DNA of 64,000 nucleotides from Dendrobium chrysotoxum (taxonomy: Eukaryota > Streptophyta > Magnoliopsida > Asparagales > Orchidaceae): positions 25,943,914 to 26,007,913 of the forward strand of contig CM034312.1 of the NCBI GenBank assembly GCA_019925795.1. The letters are read 5' to 3'. Numbering within the stretch: position 1 is the first letter of the stretch; every line of letters starts with the position of its first letter. The notes under the pieces were generated by a model, which searched no databases, had not been told where the DNA came from, and saw nothing but the letters and a program-made list of their open reading frames with translations. Positions 14,501 through 27,170 of the stretch are shown piece by piece. Both the position numbers and the translations under genes were made by a program.

Positions 14501-14607
14501 GTGTTGTCTCTAAGAGTAACCTTGCCTCCAACCTTGGCCTCCAGCAAAATGAATTGACTTGCATCTCCAGTCATATGCCTTGAACATCCGATGTCCAGGT
14601 ACCACAT
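11591..14607 (-). pseudogene. pol: copia pol polyprotein remnant, copy C
   Basis: Fragments in order: protease start WYLDIGCSRHMTGD (DSG active site changed to DIG); GAG-pre-integrase HHCC region (LWHRRLCHASIKN); integrase core with IHSDYGGEFE and PRTPQQN; the AFACYKGFKIFQM reverse-transcriptase block with a small deletion; FEMSMMEELSYFLRFSIRQ; and the RNase H end near GVIDxNA-stop at 11,591. Numerous stops and frameshifts separate these blocks. Catalytic residues are partly kept, but no product could be made. Confidence 0.85.
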
Positions 14608-14654
14608 GCTCTCATGAGGTCTTGTGTGAGAGCACCCCTACAAAATCATCAAAT

Positions 14655-16426
14655 GTCAGATTTAAGAAACCAAACAAGTTTGGGTCCCTTCTTATGGAAA
14701 GAAGAATGCAATGCATGCGTGTTATGTTATGAATCATGTAATTTGGGCCTCTAAACCCAATGTATACTACGATGAAGAGTGCAAGTGTGGGAGATATGTC
14801 CTAACATGCTACAAGTGAAACATCTAATGCCAAGAAAAGGGTTAACTAATCTACGTGGATGATAGTGCCTCTTCCTAGGTTTGGATGATGCATGCTTTGA
14901 TGATTGTGTATAAAATTTTTTAAGTGATGGAGGTTGTTTATTTTTTATAAGAGCAGTTAATTTAGCATCAAAATATTTATTTGAACTATCAAGAATTGAA
15001 TTTGTCACTCTCAATGCATGCTCCATACTCTCTACATCAAATGCTTGAGTTTCTAATTCCTTAAATGCAATTTCTAGTTCAATATGTGATGCTTTAAATG
15101 AACATACTCAATAATTAAATTAGAATGCTTTTTAGTTAACTCATCATATTCATCAAGTAATGACATGTGAGTGCTATTAAGTGTAGAATAATCTTTAAGC
15201 AAAACTTCATGCTCTTTTTGCAGGTTCAAGAATTCCAATTTCAGGTTAGCATGTAATTTCTTAAGTTTCCTATATAATGAATAAATTTCTCATAAATATT
15301 AATTTATTGATCGTAGGTTAGTTCACATAGCTCTTCTTGGTCAGAATGAACAAGATGTTCTTCCACCATCAAATATAAGTTTGTAGTCTCCTCTTCAGCT
15401 TCAGTCACAGAGGAGTCAGATACAAAATCAGCACATAAAGCCTTTTGAATATGTTTATTGTCCTTCCTGAACTTGGGCTTCTCCTCACCCTTCTCCTTGC
15501 TTAGGTGAGCTTTAAGTGTAGGATAATCAACTTTTATATGTCCTGGCTTCCTGCATTCAAAGTAAACCATATTAGTAGAACCCTTAGATTGTTATTCTTA
15601 CCTTTGTTCCATTTCTGATGGTGCTTTTGTATCTTCCTAAGAAAACTTTTGAATTTCCTAGTGATTAAGGCAACATCATTACTTTCAGACCCAGAAGAAT
15701 TAGTCTATGTATCATTAGCCTTCAGCGTCACAATTTTCTCCATCCTTTTCTCACCTACATCAAGTTGTCTTTGGTTCACTCCTTGATCATAAGCAATGAG
15801 TGATCCAAGTAAGTTATCAATAGAATAAGTGTTCAAATCTTTGGATTCAGTGATCACAGTTATCTTGGAATCATGGGAAGAAGGTAAATATCTCAGAATT
15901 TTGTTAACTTTCTCATAGTTAGTGAGTTCTCTTTTTAAGGCATATAGGGAGGTGATAATTTGTGTAAACCTTGTATACATTTTAGATATTGACTCACTAG
16001 GTTTCATGTGAAAGAGTTTGTAGTCATAAAATAAGATATTCAACCTAGATTGCTTAACTTCAGCTTTGCCCTCATAAGTGATACATAATTTATCCCAGAT
16101 TTCTTTACCAGTTATACAAGTCAATATACGTATGTAATCTTCATATTTCAGTGTACAGTAAAAGGAATTTAACTATTTTGCATTAAGTTGTGCTAAGTTC
16201 CTATCATTATGAGTCCATTCAGTAAAAGGAAGTTCAATTTTAACACCATTAACAAGTTATGAGGTTCATCATAATTATCTTTAACAAGCATCCACATACG
16301 ATAATCGATCGATGGCAAAAAGATGGACATGTGAGTTTTCCATAAATTAAAAGGTATGTTATCAAATAAGGGTGGTCGAGTAATGGAATACCCATATGCA
16401 GTGTTCCGGTTACCTAAGTTTGTCAT
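14655..16426 (-). pseudogene. gag: copia gag remnant, copy C
   Basis: Starts MTNLGNRNTAYGYSITRPPL at 16,426, equivalent to the gag starts in copies A and B. The UBN2-type gag region (EIWDKLCITYEG, KQSRLNIL, SLLGSLIAYDQGVNQRQLD) is followed by a CCHC zinc knuckle altered at its last cysteine (CRKPGHIKVDYP), a coiled-coil stretch and a second knuckle-like block (RCFTCSMLGHISHTC). Broken by stops and frameshifts into at least four pieces. Confidence 0.8.
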
Positions 16427-16470
16427 GGATTGAAGGTCAAAAGTTTTCTAAAACCTAATTTTTGAACCCC

Positions 16471-16482
16471 GCTCTGATACCA
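16471..16482 (-). other. primer binding site, copia copy C
   Basis: Minus strand TGGTATCAGAGC, complementary to the 3' end of plant initiator tRNA-Met, two bases downstream of the LTR end (TTTCA-AG-TGGTATC). Confidence 0.9.
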
Positions 16483-16484
16483 CT

Positions 16485-17775
16485 TGAAAGTTAGTTAGGG
16501 ATGTTAAGCCCTTATGAACTAGCCCGAGGTTAACCAAGAGGGGGGGGGGGGGGGTGAATTGGTAGTTTTAAAAATTCTTAAGCAAAAATGATTTTGAATT
16601 TTTTTTAAAATGTTTTAAAATAATTACAATTGCACGTTGATGTGGAGATGTTTAATCAAATAAAATAATAAATTTAACCACATGATCATCCACAGGAAAG
16701 TAAAGTATAGAAATTAAAAAATAGAATAGTAAAAGAAAGAACACACCAGATTTTATAGTGGTTCGATTAACTTGACCTACATCCACTCCTCAGAGCCTCC
16801 CCTCCAGGTATTGCATTAAAACTCAGTGACTCTCCTTTTACTCCCATAGTAAGGTAGAGAAGCCTTTACAACAACTCCTTTTAACCAACCTCGGTAAGGC
16901 AAAGAACCTAGACTCCTTTTGCTTCATTCTGAAACAGGTAGAGAACCTTAACTCCTATTGCTTCCTCTTAAAGCAGGAAGAGAACCTTAACTCCTTTTGC
17001 TTTCTCCTAAAGTAATCAGAGAACCTCGATCTTCTTGTTGACGATCCTTCCCATAGAGCCACCAAGGGATAAGGGACGACGACTGGAGAAGACGACTTGA
17101 ATCCTTTCTTGGAGTAACCTTTGTGAACACCTCACAAACTCCCCCTCATAAGATCCTCTCTCTCTCCCAAGCTCTCTCTCTCCCTCTCAAGACTCTCTAA
17201 TATGAGGAAAGTAGCAAAAAGTCTTTCCATTAACAAACAAAAGAGCTTAAATAGAAAGGCTAAAAAATTATCCTAAATTTCAACTTGTTGTCAAAGATTA
17301 TCAAGGACAATCCTGAGATCATCCTGTATGATCAGTGTAAATAAGCTCCTTTTGGCCTGGACGATTAGAAGACATGGTCTGTTCTGATCGTTCGGGACGA
17401 TCCTGCGATCGTCCTAGACGAATAGTTCAAAATCAAGAATATCATCCATCACATAGTTTGAGACATCCAAGAGAAAAGTCTGGATGATCTGTAGAAAATG
17501 ACTTGATCGTCCAGGATGATATGTCTATCATCTTGTACGATTTATACAAAATGACCAATATCATCTAGCACATAGTTCGGGTCGTCCAGGACAACCATGC
17601 TAGATGATTTCAAAATAACTAATCATCCAAGATGATAAGTCTATCATTTTTGTACGATTAGTACAAATAAGGCCATATCATCTAGCACATCGATCAGGTC
17701 GTCCAGGTGAGTTATATTGGACGATGAGGATTTATAACTGATCGTCCATCGCAATATCGTCCAGGATGATGTGAT
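16485..17775 (-). repeat. 5' LTR of copia copy C (truncated)
   Basis: Aligns with 6,532-8,393 from TGAAAGTTAG to GGATGATGTGAT, where homology stops and gypsy LTR sequence begins, sharing the junction letters GAT. About 570 bp of the distal LTR, including its outer end and target duplication, is gone. A run of 15 G at 16,540-16,554 replaces the shorter G run of the other LTRs. Confidence 0.8.
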
Positions 17776-18490
17776 TTACAATATATTATTTCTCTTTTTG
17801 TTAATTTTAGTTGTAAGATTTTGGTTACTTGCTAGGTTATGTGCTCATTATATAATTTTTACATAATTTCATGTAAGGGTGAGGAGCTTGTTCACATAAA
17901 ATGGCAACCTCTTATTGACCGGTTAGGATAGTAGAGGTATTAGATTTGACTTATGTTAAGAAAGGTAAATGTAGACCTAAAAAGACTTGGTTAGAAAATG
18001 TTAGAAATGATCTTTCTTTATTGGATTTAAATGAGAATTTGACTCTTAACAGGACACAATGGAGAAAAAGGATTCATGTAGCTGACCCCATGTAGTGGGA
18101 CAAAGGCTTGATGTTGTTGTTGTTGTTGCTGGTGAGGAGCTTGTAGAGTGAGGTAAATCAGTGAGTTATAGTTTTATTTTTATTTCTTGTTATTTGGTTT
18201 TGTCTGTTATTTTGTTACATGTTGTTGGATATTATAGATATTATTTTGGAAACTTGACATATATATTAATATTCAATGAATAATAATATAATTATATTTT
18301 ATGCTTATATTGAATCTGGTGAGCTCTGGTTGATGTTTAGAAGAAAAAATAATAAAAAGATGTATAGTTCCATTGACTATAGAAATGCATTTATGTTTTT
18401 TTATTATTCATATAAAACTATAAGATATTGTTGAATGTTTAAAAGGATAGAATGATGCAATTCTTCTAATTTAGAGTATGGGACATGACA
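17776..18490 (+). repeat. gypsy LTR 3' part (copy 3a), split by an RTE insertion
   Basis: From TTTACAATATATTATTTC to GGGACATGACA, matching the last 0.5 kb of the other gypsy LTRs (ATTTTAGTT.TAAGATTTTGG; ATTGACTATAGAAATGC). It is followed directly by a PBS, so it was once a 5' LTR. Confidence 0.65.
17891..18130 (+). mobile_element. 5'-truncated RTE-clade LINE (3' end only)
   Basis: A 240-bp insert flanked by the 13-bp duplication GGTGAGGAGCTTG (17,878-17,890 and 18,131-18,143). It translates to the C-terminus of an RTE-type ORF2 (KTWLENVRNDLSLLDLNEN, then TQWRKRIHVADPM-stop) and ends in a (TTG)n tail, the usual 3' end of plant RTE LINEs. Other gypsy LTR copies lack it. Short 3' fragments like this are normal products of target-primed reverse transcription. 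Confidence 0.85.
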
Positions 18491-19294
18491 GATAGGGGTA
18501 TCAGAGCAATAGTTACTGAAATAATTAGATTGCAACCAGAGTTGTATGATTGATGTTAAACTAGGTAGAATTGGGCAATATTGATTATTTTAATTTGCCA
18601 AAATTTTCTATTTATTGATTAAGCACATTTGTAGATTTTTGTTTTGTTTTGAAGGGTTTTTTTAATATTTGAGATTTTTTTATTGATCAGGCAAAATTGA
18701 TTCGAAAAAAAAAGAAAAAACACTAAAATCAATATTGAAACACCTCCATTAACTTTAGAGATTATGGTAAAGTTTATTGACATGATCGCTCAGATTGTTA
18801 GTGATTGATTGAAAAAATAGTTTGGTCTGAACTATAAGAAATGGGTGATAGTGGTAAGAAAAAAACTAATTAGATTATGAAAGCACAAGCTAAAAGCACT
18901 CTGTAATATATTTGGTGTGGGAGAAGATATGTAGGACCCTATTATAGGGTGGTAGGATAATGTTTTAGGTATGTTGATTTTGGGTACAAAATGGTTGAAT
19001 GCCCATTTTCTGGACATGGGTATGAACATGTTCAGATTGGAAACAAATAGTTAGAACTAGTGAAAGAGGCTTCAAAAGTGCTTGATTATATGACTGGTAT
19101 AATTTTGTTTTATTTTTACAAGTTAAGCTTTTCAATGTGATTTCAGAATAAATTTTGGTGTAAATTTTTATATAGATTCTTGATTATTGATTCTTGAATT
19201 GATTTGGTATATTATAGATTTGGTTTGGTTTTAAGCATGCTCTCTCATACTGAATAGAAATATTAAGGATGAGATTATTTTATAGTAGGGAGAT
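18491..19294 (+). pseudogene. gag: gypsy PBS and gag remnant with zinc knuckle
   Basis: PBS-like GGGTATCAGAGC lies just after the LTR. The lysine-rich gag start and the block TTTGGTCTGAACTATAAGAAA match 6,300-6,531. Further on, CGRRYVGPYYRVVG-stop-CFRYVDFGYKMVECP is a degenerate gypsy CCHC knuckle: the second Cys and the His are both Tyr. After about 19,080 no coding is readable until the purine-rich AGTAGGGAGAT that acts as PPT before the 3' LTR at 19,295. Most of gag and all of pol are deleted. Confidence 0.55.
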
Positions 19295-20803
19295 TGTAAT
19301 AACCAAAAATTCTTTTTTTAAAAGTCTAAAAATTTGAATCTAGCCGGCAGTGTTGTGGCATTGTACTAGCAAACAAAATGACATCAGGAATTGCTTTTGT
19401 GACATTGAAGGCTCTATTCTATAGTAATTCTGGGGACATCATGCAGCACAATGTTGCTGGGTCATGGGTGTCGTAGCTTGAGGCAGTAATTTTTTTTATT
19501 ATTTTAAATATAAATATCCCTATTACTCCACCATCCCTTTTTCCCCTCATTTCATTTCTTACTAGGAAAGGAGCCAAGGAGAAGAAGAAGAGAAGGGAGA
19601 GAGAAGAGATAAAGTATTCTAGGGCTTTTATGTCCATAACGTGGTTATGAATTTTATTCTAATTGATGTAAGTGACTAAACTTTTATTCCTATTATTTAT
19701 GGTTTTAATTTCTACAAATTTTATCTCTCTTAAATTTGTCAAAAATGTATTATCTCTTTATTTTGTAAGCTTTCATGATATAACTTTTGATATGCTATCA
19801 ATTTAATCATTCTGAATATTTCATATGTTTTTATTGCATTTTCACGGGTTAAATATGTGTGTAAAAATTTCTATGTAAAATGAGTTGAAAAGTATACTGA
19901 AAATGGGTTGAAAAGTAATATTATGTGATTTTGATATAATGATATTAAAATGTGAGATGTGCTAAAATAATTGATATGATTGGTATGTATTGAATGCTAA
20001 TACTAATATTGATTTGACAAGATGGAACATGATAACCCCACATAATTACCTTAAGATGGGAGTCATAAGTGTAGAAGCATGATTAAGATGTCCTTAAGAT
20101 CAAGATACTCTCATTTGAATATGTGATACATGATGAGAGTATTGTTAGTACTGACATATGATAAGAATACTGATACAACATATTTCTTGATATAACTGAT
20201 CGACTGATGAGATAGATTGAATGATGAATTTGATTGATTAAATAATGCTGATTAAATGATAAAGATAGCTTGACTGATTGGTAAACTAATAAAGATTGAT
20301 TTAGAATCATGATTGATAATGGAGATAACTAATATAATTGACAGATTAACATGTGATATGTGATAGACTAACAAATTGATATAGGTTATCGGTACAGAAA
20401 ACATATATTAATTCATAGATTTACTTACATGATTTACAATATACCATTTTTCTTATTATGCATTGATTTTAGTTATAAAATTTTGGTTAGTTGCTGGATT
20501 ATGTGCTCATTATGTGATTTTTACATAATTTCAAGTAAAGGTAAGGAGCCTACAAAGTTAGGCTAATCACTGGGTGATAATTTAGATTTTATTTCTTACT
20601 CTCTATTTTTGTCTATTATTTCTTAGATTATTATTGGATATTGTATATATTATCTTAGAAACTTAAAAAATATGTAAATATTCAATCAACAGTAATGTAA
20701 TTATATTTTTTGCTTATGAATTTGGTGAGCGCTAGTTAATGTTTAGAAAAAATAATAATAAAAAGATATTCAATTCTTCCAACTTAGATTCTAGGGTGTG
20801 ACA
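19295..20803 (+). repeat. gypsy 3' LTR
   Basis: 1,509 bp from TGTAATAACC to GGGTGTGACA, preceded by a polypurine tract and followed by CTTAA, the inferred target duplication. It is colinear with the LTR copies at 1,858 and 4,330. Confidence 0.75.
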
Positions 20804-21350
20804 CTTAATCACCCAGGGAGTACTTGATGGAGATGATGAACTAGTAGCTTTGAATCATTACATGCGGTGGTTCAAGTCTTAGGCCATTTTTTATTTGTTG
20901 AAGGCTCCATCTCAAACCTCTACTATAAATTACCCTAGAGCACCATCTAAGAGACTTCTAGTAAGTAATCATACAAATTAGTTTATCAATCACAGATTAA
21001 ACTGATTTTGCTTTAAATATAATAAAGTTTTTTCTCTATTATAAAGGGACCACTTCTTCAAGGTGAGGGAGAATTTTTGACCATTTTATGGAAGATATGA
21101 TTATACAGATTTCCAACAAGTACTAGATAGGTTTGAAGAACTAAATAATACTTTACAATAATAAATGTACATTGCTGACACCAGAATTAAATCAAAGGAT
21201 GAGGAGAATACTTGGCCACAGAATATGAGGTAGGGCAATCATATAGTGATGTAACTACTTTTGATGTATGCTAATATTGGACCTATACAAGAGTATTTCA
21301 GTCAACATTCATAGGCTACATACCAAGAGGGCATTATAAGCCAATACTAG
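20804..21350 (+). pseudogene. plant mobile domain gene remnant, part 2
   Basis: Continues the PMD reading broken at 1,857: HYMRWFKS-stop-AIFYLLKAP, then TINYPRAPSKRLLV, which matches YLQWYKSWATLYILKAP and TTTYPIAPSEHLLV in the MULE PMD gene (32,901-33,000). A GTAAGT donor follows at about 20,961, the same exon end as in the other copy. The next exon (KVRENF, FQQVLDRFEELNN) is weakly readable. Confidence 0.55.
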
Positions 21351-21999
21351 AACTAGCCTACAAGATAAGTCCACTAGGTATGCTGAACATGGTCACTCAG
21401 GCTCAATACTAGATGCCCACACCTATGTTGTTCACTTACCTAAAATTTTGTCGACTGCTCATTTGATTATGAAGATTGAAGGAGATCATGATGAAGTTGA
21501 CCCTGAGGCCCATCATGCTTTGAAAAACATACTTATTAGAGCACCTCACCATCATACACCAAGCTCAGATGCACTACCAAGATGACCACAATGTAGGTGT
21601 TAGGGAGTTATATATTGAACTTTAAGTTATCCAACCATGTCTATATACACACTTCCATCAACATTGAATTAAATTTTGTACTATCTAATTTCTCTTATAT
21701 TAATATTAATCGACACTACATGTTGAGGAATTTTTAGCAAATTTTATTTTTTATAGTTGTTAAAGCTATTACTAAAAAAATAACTACTTTACATAAATGT
21801 TGATAAATATGATTAAAGCTTCATAGATTCAAACTCATAAATAACATTATTGAGGATGTTAACTTTCTATTGCAATCAACAACATTAAATTATGCTCAAA
21901 CATTCCACTATTATTATTACTAACTTAGAAAACACAACTATGTATAGAAAACATAATTAGAACTACAAAGCATTACTTATCATTAAGGTACTTACGTAG
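21351..21999. other. AT-rich spacer between PMD remnant and gene X remnant
   Basis: No motif or homology seen. It would be the convergent intergenic or 3' UTR region of the two facing genes. Confidence 0.4.
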
Positions 22000-22520
22000 G
22001 CGAGATTGGATTTGGGTTTGTGTTGGACAACAACTAAAGTAGCCAGCCTACTCTATTTAAAAACTTTGGTCTCTTCCCTTCCAGAAATAACTTCTTCATC
22101 AGTTTCTTATAAACGTCCAAAATAAATACATCCTCACCTTAAATCCATGGATTTACAAGGCCTATGAAAATTAGCAAACTTATCACATTCTCTTTCATAT
22201 CATACCTAATAATACCACATTTGAAGAAAGTGAGCATTAATTAGATGACGATCTTAGTCCAAAATCCATCTATAACCATTTAGAAAATCTCCCATATTAT
22301 TGACATCTATTCGCATAGCTTCACCATGCAAATACCAAAGTAAGGAATCCCTATTGGATGTCCAGACATGTAAACAACATTAAAAGACTTCATTTGCCTT
22401 TGCCTTTAGCTAGTGAACTATCAAATGATCTTCCATACAAGCCTATATTCGTGTGCTTGCATTAGCTAATAGTTCTTTTGTGGGGATACCTTAAGGCTTC
22501 TTTAAACCTGGCCAATACAT
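22000..22520 (-). pseudogene. unrecognised gene X, remnant copy 1 (convergent with PMD remnant)
   Basis: From ATG at 22,520 the minus strand reads MYWPGLKKP-stop-GIPTKELLANAS-TRI, then LKAKANEVF-stop-CCLHVW and LLWYLHGEAM. The first part matches the frame at 32,140 (MFWPCMERI.GIPNKERF..ASRR, EKQANANDIFRCYIHEW). The 3' end (VVVQHKPKSNLAY) matches the DNA at 35,845-35,880 almost base for base (CAAACCCAA.TCCAATCTCGC), followed by a good splice donor GTAAGTACC. Stops in frame show it is dead. I do not recognise the family. Confidence 0.5.
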
Positions 22521-22930
22521 CAAGAAGAAAAAAATAAGTAACTCAAGTTTTTAAAATGAAGACTTAATACAAGCAATTGCTCTCAATGTTCAACTACACT
22601 AGTAGATGCATCACTTAAATATCAAAGCTTAAAGAGACCACACATTTATAATAAAATAGAAAATTTATTTAAACAAAAATATTAATGGTATACCTGATAT
22701 ATTCCATCTACTAGAACAGTAGTTGATTGGACATTATTATTATATAACTCATATAATGTGATAGATTTCTATCATAAATAATATCAGATAAATGAATTTT
22801 TTAAATTATCACATAATGTAAAATATTTTTGTCACCAATAATATCAAATAAATGACTTTACTAAACTATGATACACCAATTATAAGTCAGTTTAACAAGA
22901 CGGACAACATTTAACCTCAACAATGCAAAT
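22521..22930. other. AT-rich spacer
   Basis: No coding or repeat signal that I can support. Confidence 0.4.
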
Positions 22931-23422
22931 TTGAACATCTTTTTTTTTTCTTTACTAAGGTTTCCTACCCTAGTTACTTGGCCTTGCATCCTCCGTCCAC
23001 CCATCTTCAAGATTTCATTCTATCAGTCAAGTATTGCTCAGGGAATTTCTCTCATTCTTTCTCCTAGTATTATGTTTTTTAAGGGTCGTCCATGTGCCGA
23101 CTTGTTTCGTTATTTTCACTTCTTTAGCATTTTATTTGGGTGATTTTTCTTTTGTCATATTTTTTGTGAGATTTTGATCTCTTTGATGGCTAATATCTTA
23201 ATAAAGTGAACCGATCCTTATTCATTTCTTCTAAGAATCAATCTAGATTCTTTAAGGTTGCACTATGTAGATCTTCTTCTTTGTCTAAATTTCCCAAATT
23301 AGAAATTACTAATCACCATGATTTACCTACCCTTTGAATCTTTAACGAGTAAGTTCAAGCTTTGGCTATTCCTTTTGAATTTACCCTTGTCAAAAAAATT
23401 TACCTTTCATCACTCTATACTC

Positions 23423-23488
<66 letters not shown>

Positions 23489-24540
23489 AAACTATTTGGA
23501 GAATTTTCTATTACCCTACTAGATCCTACACATGTGCTGATTAAGTTATCTAATGACTTGGATGATAGTTGGGTTTTTGCTTATCAAGCTTACTATGTGA
23601 ATAACTGCTTCATGAAGCTTATAAAAGTATCCACTTTTTTATATTTATGTAGAATTATCAGTGGTTCCCATTTGGATTTCCTTTATGAATCTTTGACCCC
23701 ATTTATTTTTGCATCAAATTTTACGTGGGCAGGGTTCATTATTTGGTCATACCCCTCAGGCCAACAATGCCACTATTAATAAATCTAGGCCTATGTTGGT
23801 CAGATTCTTTTTGAATTAAATATAACCAAAAAATATCCTACCTCTATGTGGCTTGGCTAAAAAAAAATGGTTATATTAAGAAAGTTGTCATGAGTGATTT
23901 CTTCTTTTTTTTTTTGTCATTGTAAATCCATTTGTCATGAAAAATTAGAATGTTTTTACTTACATCATGATTTAAGGAAAACTAATATAGCATTTAGGAA
24001 AAGTTCTAGTAGTTGATCATAATAATAAGGATAGAATTTCGCCCCCTCTCATAGTTTAGGGAGTGGCTGATAATTCTATCTCTAAGGAAAATTTTGAAGG
24101 TCTGAATCTTATGGTGAATATTCGCCTACTTACTTTAGTGGGATTGATGGGCTTAAAAAGGGAAAAATCAATTTGGTTTCTCTGGGTAATGCAACCATTG
24201 ATTATAATCCGACGGTGGTTATATCTTCTCCTAGGAGATTATTCCCCCTATTGATGGTTTGAATATTGAATACAATATGGTTTCTTCTAATAATCTTATC
24301 TTAAAAGAAAATGATCAGATGGATCCATCTAATGGGGGGAGCCCTAGTGAGCAATCTACTTCTAAATAGGAGGAATGGGAGATTCATTCTAATGAAGACC
24401 TGAATTCTAACCTATCTAAAAAAGAATAAAATCTAAATTTTGTGCATAAATCTTTGGAAGACTTCAAACTTGTCTCTTATAAAAGAAAATTTAATAAGAA
24501 AAAAATGTTATTTTTCCCTCAGATTTTAGGCTAATTAGAA
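22931..24540 (+). pseudogene. plant L1 LINE ORF1 (DUF4283-type) remnant
   Basis: The best preserved block (about 23,490-23,900) reads LFGEFSITLLDPTHVLIKLS, VNNCFMKLIK, then NITKKYPTSMWLG. This is the DUF4283 domain at the start of many plant L1 ORF1 proteins, which normally bind LINE RNA. A TA microsatellite has expanded within it at 23,429-23,486. Downstream, weak PTVVISSPRR and KRKFNKKK blocks lead to the ORF2 start at 24,568. Many stops and frameshifts. Confidence 0.6.
23429..23486. repeat. (TA)n microsatellite in the LINE
   Basis: About 29 TA units inside the ORF1 remnant; it makes artificial Ile-Tyr frames. Confidence 0.97.
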
Positions 24541-24567
24541 CAAAAGCTGCTTCTAAGTCCTTTTTTT

Positions 24568-27170
24568 ATGATTAGGGCTATTATTTGGAATATTAGGGCT
24601 ATGGGTAATCTTGCTTCGCACTCTTATTTTTGTAATCTATGTAGGTTGCACAAAATTTCTTTCTTAGCTTTTCTAGAGCCTATGGTTGATGCATTTAAGC
24701 TTTTGGTTTGTCAAAGACAATTGGGTTTTGATTGCTCTTTCTCTAATTATAATGGGAAGATTTGGATTTTTCTAGAAGGAGAATGTTAATCTTTCTATTT
24801 TTGGTGATTTTGGGCTAGGTTGTGCATGTTTCTTTCTCTTTTTTAATACATATGTTATGGGTTTTATTATTTATGCTAGTGGCACTAAATCAGGAAGATT
24901 TCCTTTATGGAATTAATTATTTGACTTTGTCAAATTTTTTGAGGGTCTATAAGAGGAGACTTTCATATTATCTCTAATGCTTATGAGCGTATTAGTGACT
25001 CCCCTCCCGATTTATCCCTAACGGATGACTTCAATAACTTGATGCTTGATTGTGGTCTTTCTGATATTAGCTTTTATGGTCCCAAATTTACTTGGTCTAA
25101 TAATATGTTATGGGAAAGACTTGATATGATCTTATTTAATAATGACTAGATATATTTATTTCATAATACACAAGACGATCACCGTAGTAAAACTAGCTCT
25201 GATCATGCACCATTACTTACTATTATTAAACAAGTCAATTTTAATGTTTTTATCCTTGTTAGGTTACAAAACATGTGGCTTTATTCTCCTGATTTTTATA
25301 AGTTAGTTCAGATTAATTGGATGGATCCTATTCATTATTATGAGGGTTCTAATGATATTATTACTTTTGCTTTGAAAATCAAATGATTAAAACAAATGAT
25401 TAGATGGTGGAATAAAAAGGTTTTTGGTAACAAATTTTATAATATTGTCAAAGCTGAAAATGAGGTTATTAAATTGCAGAATAGCTTTACGCCTCACAAT
25501 TCTAATGAAAATAAAAATAATCTAATTCTTTCTAAAATTTTCTTATGGATCTTTAACTCAAAGAAGAGGAATTTTGGTGGCAAAAAGTTAATTCCAAACA
25601 CCTTTTTGAAGGTCATAGGAATACTAAATATTTTTTTGCGTTGGCTAATAAAAGAAAGTCTAAGTCTTTTATTAATAAGATTAAGTTGGAGTCTGGGGTT
25701 TGGTTTAATGATCATACCATTATTAGCTTCTTGGCTTCCTCTCACTTTTGTAAGCTTCTAGGAGGTTCTATGATGGTGGCTCCTATGTTGAACCCTCATT
25801 TTATTCTTTCTCTTATTTCTAATGAGAATAATGCTATATTTTCTTCTGTTCATAAGGAAGATGAGGTTTTTAACATCTTTATGGAGATAAATAAGGATTA
25901 TGTTGCCGGCTCAGATGGTTTTACTATTATCTTCTATAAAAAATGTTGGCATATTATCAAAATGAATTTATGTAAGGCTATTTCTGCCATTTTTAGGGGT
26001 GTTTCTTTGCCTAAAATTTTTTATTCCACATCTATTGTTCTTATTCCTAATAACGCAAATCAAGAGAATTGGAATGATTTCAAACCTATTAGCTTATGCA
26101 CTACTCTTAATGAAATTATCTCTAAAATTATGGCATCTTGAATGGCTATCTTCTGCCCAAAATTATTTCTGCCAATCAAACTAGTTTTGTTAATGGTACA
26201 AGTATTTCTAATAATGTTCTTCTTGATCAAGAGCTTTTTCTTGACATTCATTGTAAAGTATATGGTAATAATTTAATTATGAAGCTGGATATTTCAAAGG
26301 CTTATGATAATACTAATTAATCCTTTATTTATAACATTATGCATCTTTTTGGTTGTATATCCTTGGTTAAACAAATTATTGAGAATGTTTGGTACTCCAT
26401 TTATTATTAACGACATATCTCATGGCTTCTTTAAAGCTAATCAGGGTGTCAGATAATGAGATCCTTTTCCCCTGTCCTATATATTTTAGCCATAGAATAT
26501 CTCTTTAGGGGTTTTAACATATATTTACCAAGTACAAAAGAATGGATTTTATTAATGTGGGTGGTTTGAATATTTCTCATATGAGCTTTGTTGATGATAT
26601 TATTATCTTTATTAATGGCTGCATTAATAGTGTTAAAAGAATATTTCAGCTGCTTAATGATTTTGAGAATGAAAGTTGTCTCCTTTATAATTAGAATAAA
26701 TGCTCATTCATTATGGGAAAGGGTATGTTGATAGACAAGATTAATAGTATTGTGGGCATTACTAGCTTTCATAAACAATCACTTCCACTATATTATCTTG
26801 AGGACCCCCACTTCAAAAAGGTCATAAAAAGAGTTTTTTTATTTGATAAAATGCTTGTTAATATTAAAAATAAGCAAGCGACTTAGGAATTTAAATTTTT
26901 ATCAATAGGAGCCAAGCTGTTCTTATTAAAAATGTGTTTTATTCTATGTCTATTTATCTTCTGCAAACTGTTAATCCTATTGTGCAAGTTTGCTCTAGAT
27001 TTCATAAATTTATTAATAGCTTTTTCTGGGGATCTTCTTTGGTCAAGAAGAAGATTCACTAGAGTTCTTGGAATGCTTGTGTTTGATTGAAAAAGTATTA
27101 AGCTTTAAAAAAGATTAATTTTCTTTGGGAGAATTTAATTTCTAGAGTTTTTAGTTTCAAAAGCAAACTT
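24568..27170 (+). pseudogene. plant L1 LINE ORF2 (endonuclease and reverse transcriptase) remnant
   Basis: N-terminus MIRAIIWNIRAMGN...NLCRLHKISFLAFLEPMV is the apurinic endonuclease start of plant L1. Later blocks are FYGPKFTWSNN..WERLDM and SSDHAPLLTI (endonuclease SDH motif, about 25,195-25,225). The reverse transcriptase shows AGSDGFTIIFYKKCW near 25,905, FKPISLCTTLNEIISKIMAS near 26,080, KLDISKAYD near 26,290, and SFVDDIIIF at 26,584-26,610, the usual F-A-D-D box with Ala changed to Val. Reading is broken by many stops. It ends near 27,170 without the C-terminal zf-RVT domain or a poly-A tail, so the 3' end is missing. Confidence 0.8.

Larger units (their letters stand above)
6532..17775 (-). 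mobile_element. Sirevirus-type Ty1/copia element, copy C (degenerate, 5' LTR truncated)
   Basis: Read on the minus strand: 5' LTR (17,775 to 16,485, truncated), PBS, gag, pol, extra ORF, PPT and 3' LTR (8,393 to 6,532). The left flank TCTGG (6,527-6,531) lies in gypsy gag; the matching duplication on the right is lost because the distal LTR is cut short at 17,775 and joined to gypsy LTR sequence. Order and content equal copies A and B. Every coding region has stops or frameshifts, so this is an old inactive copy. Confidence 0.85.
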
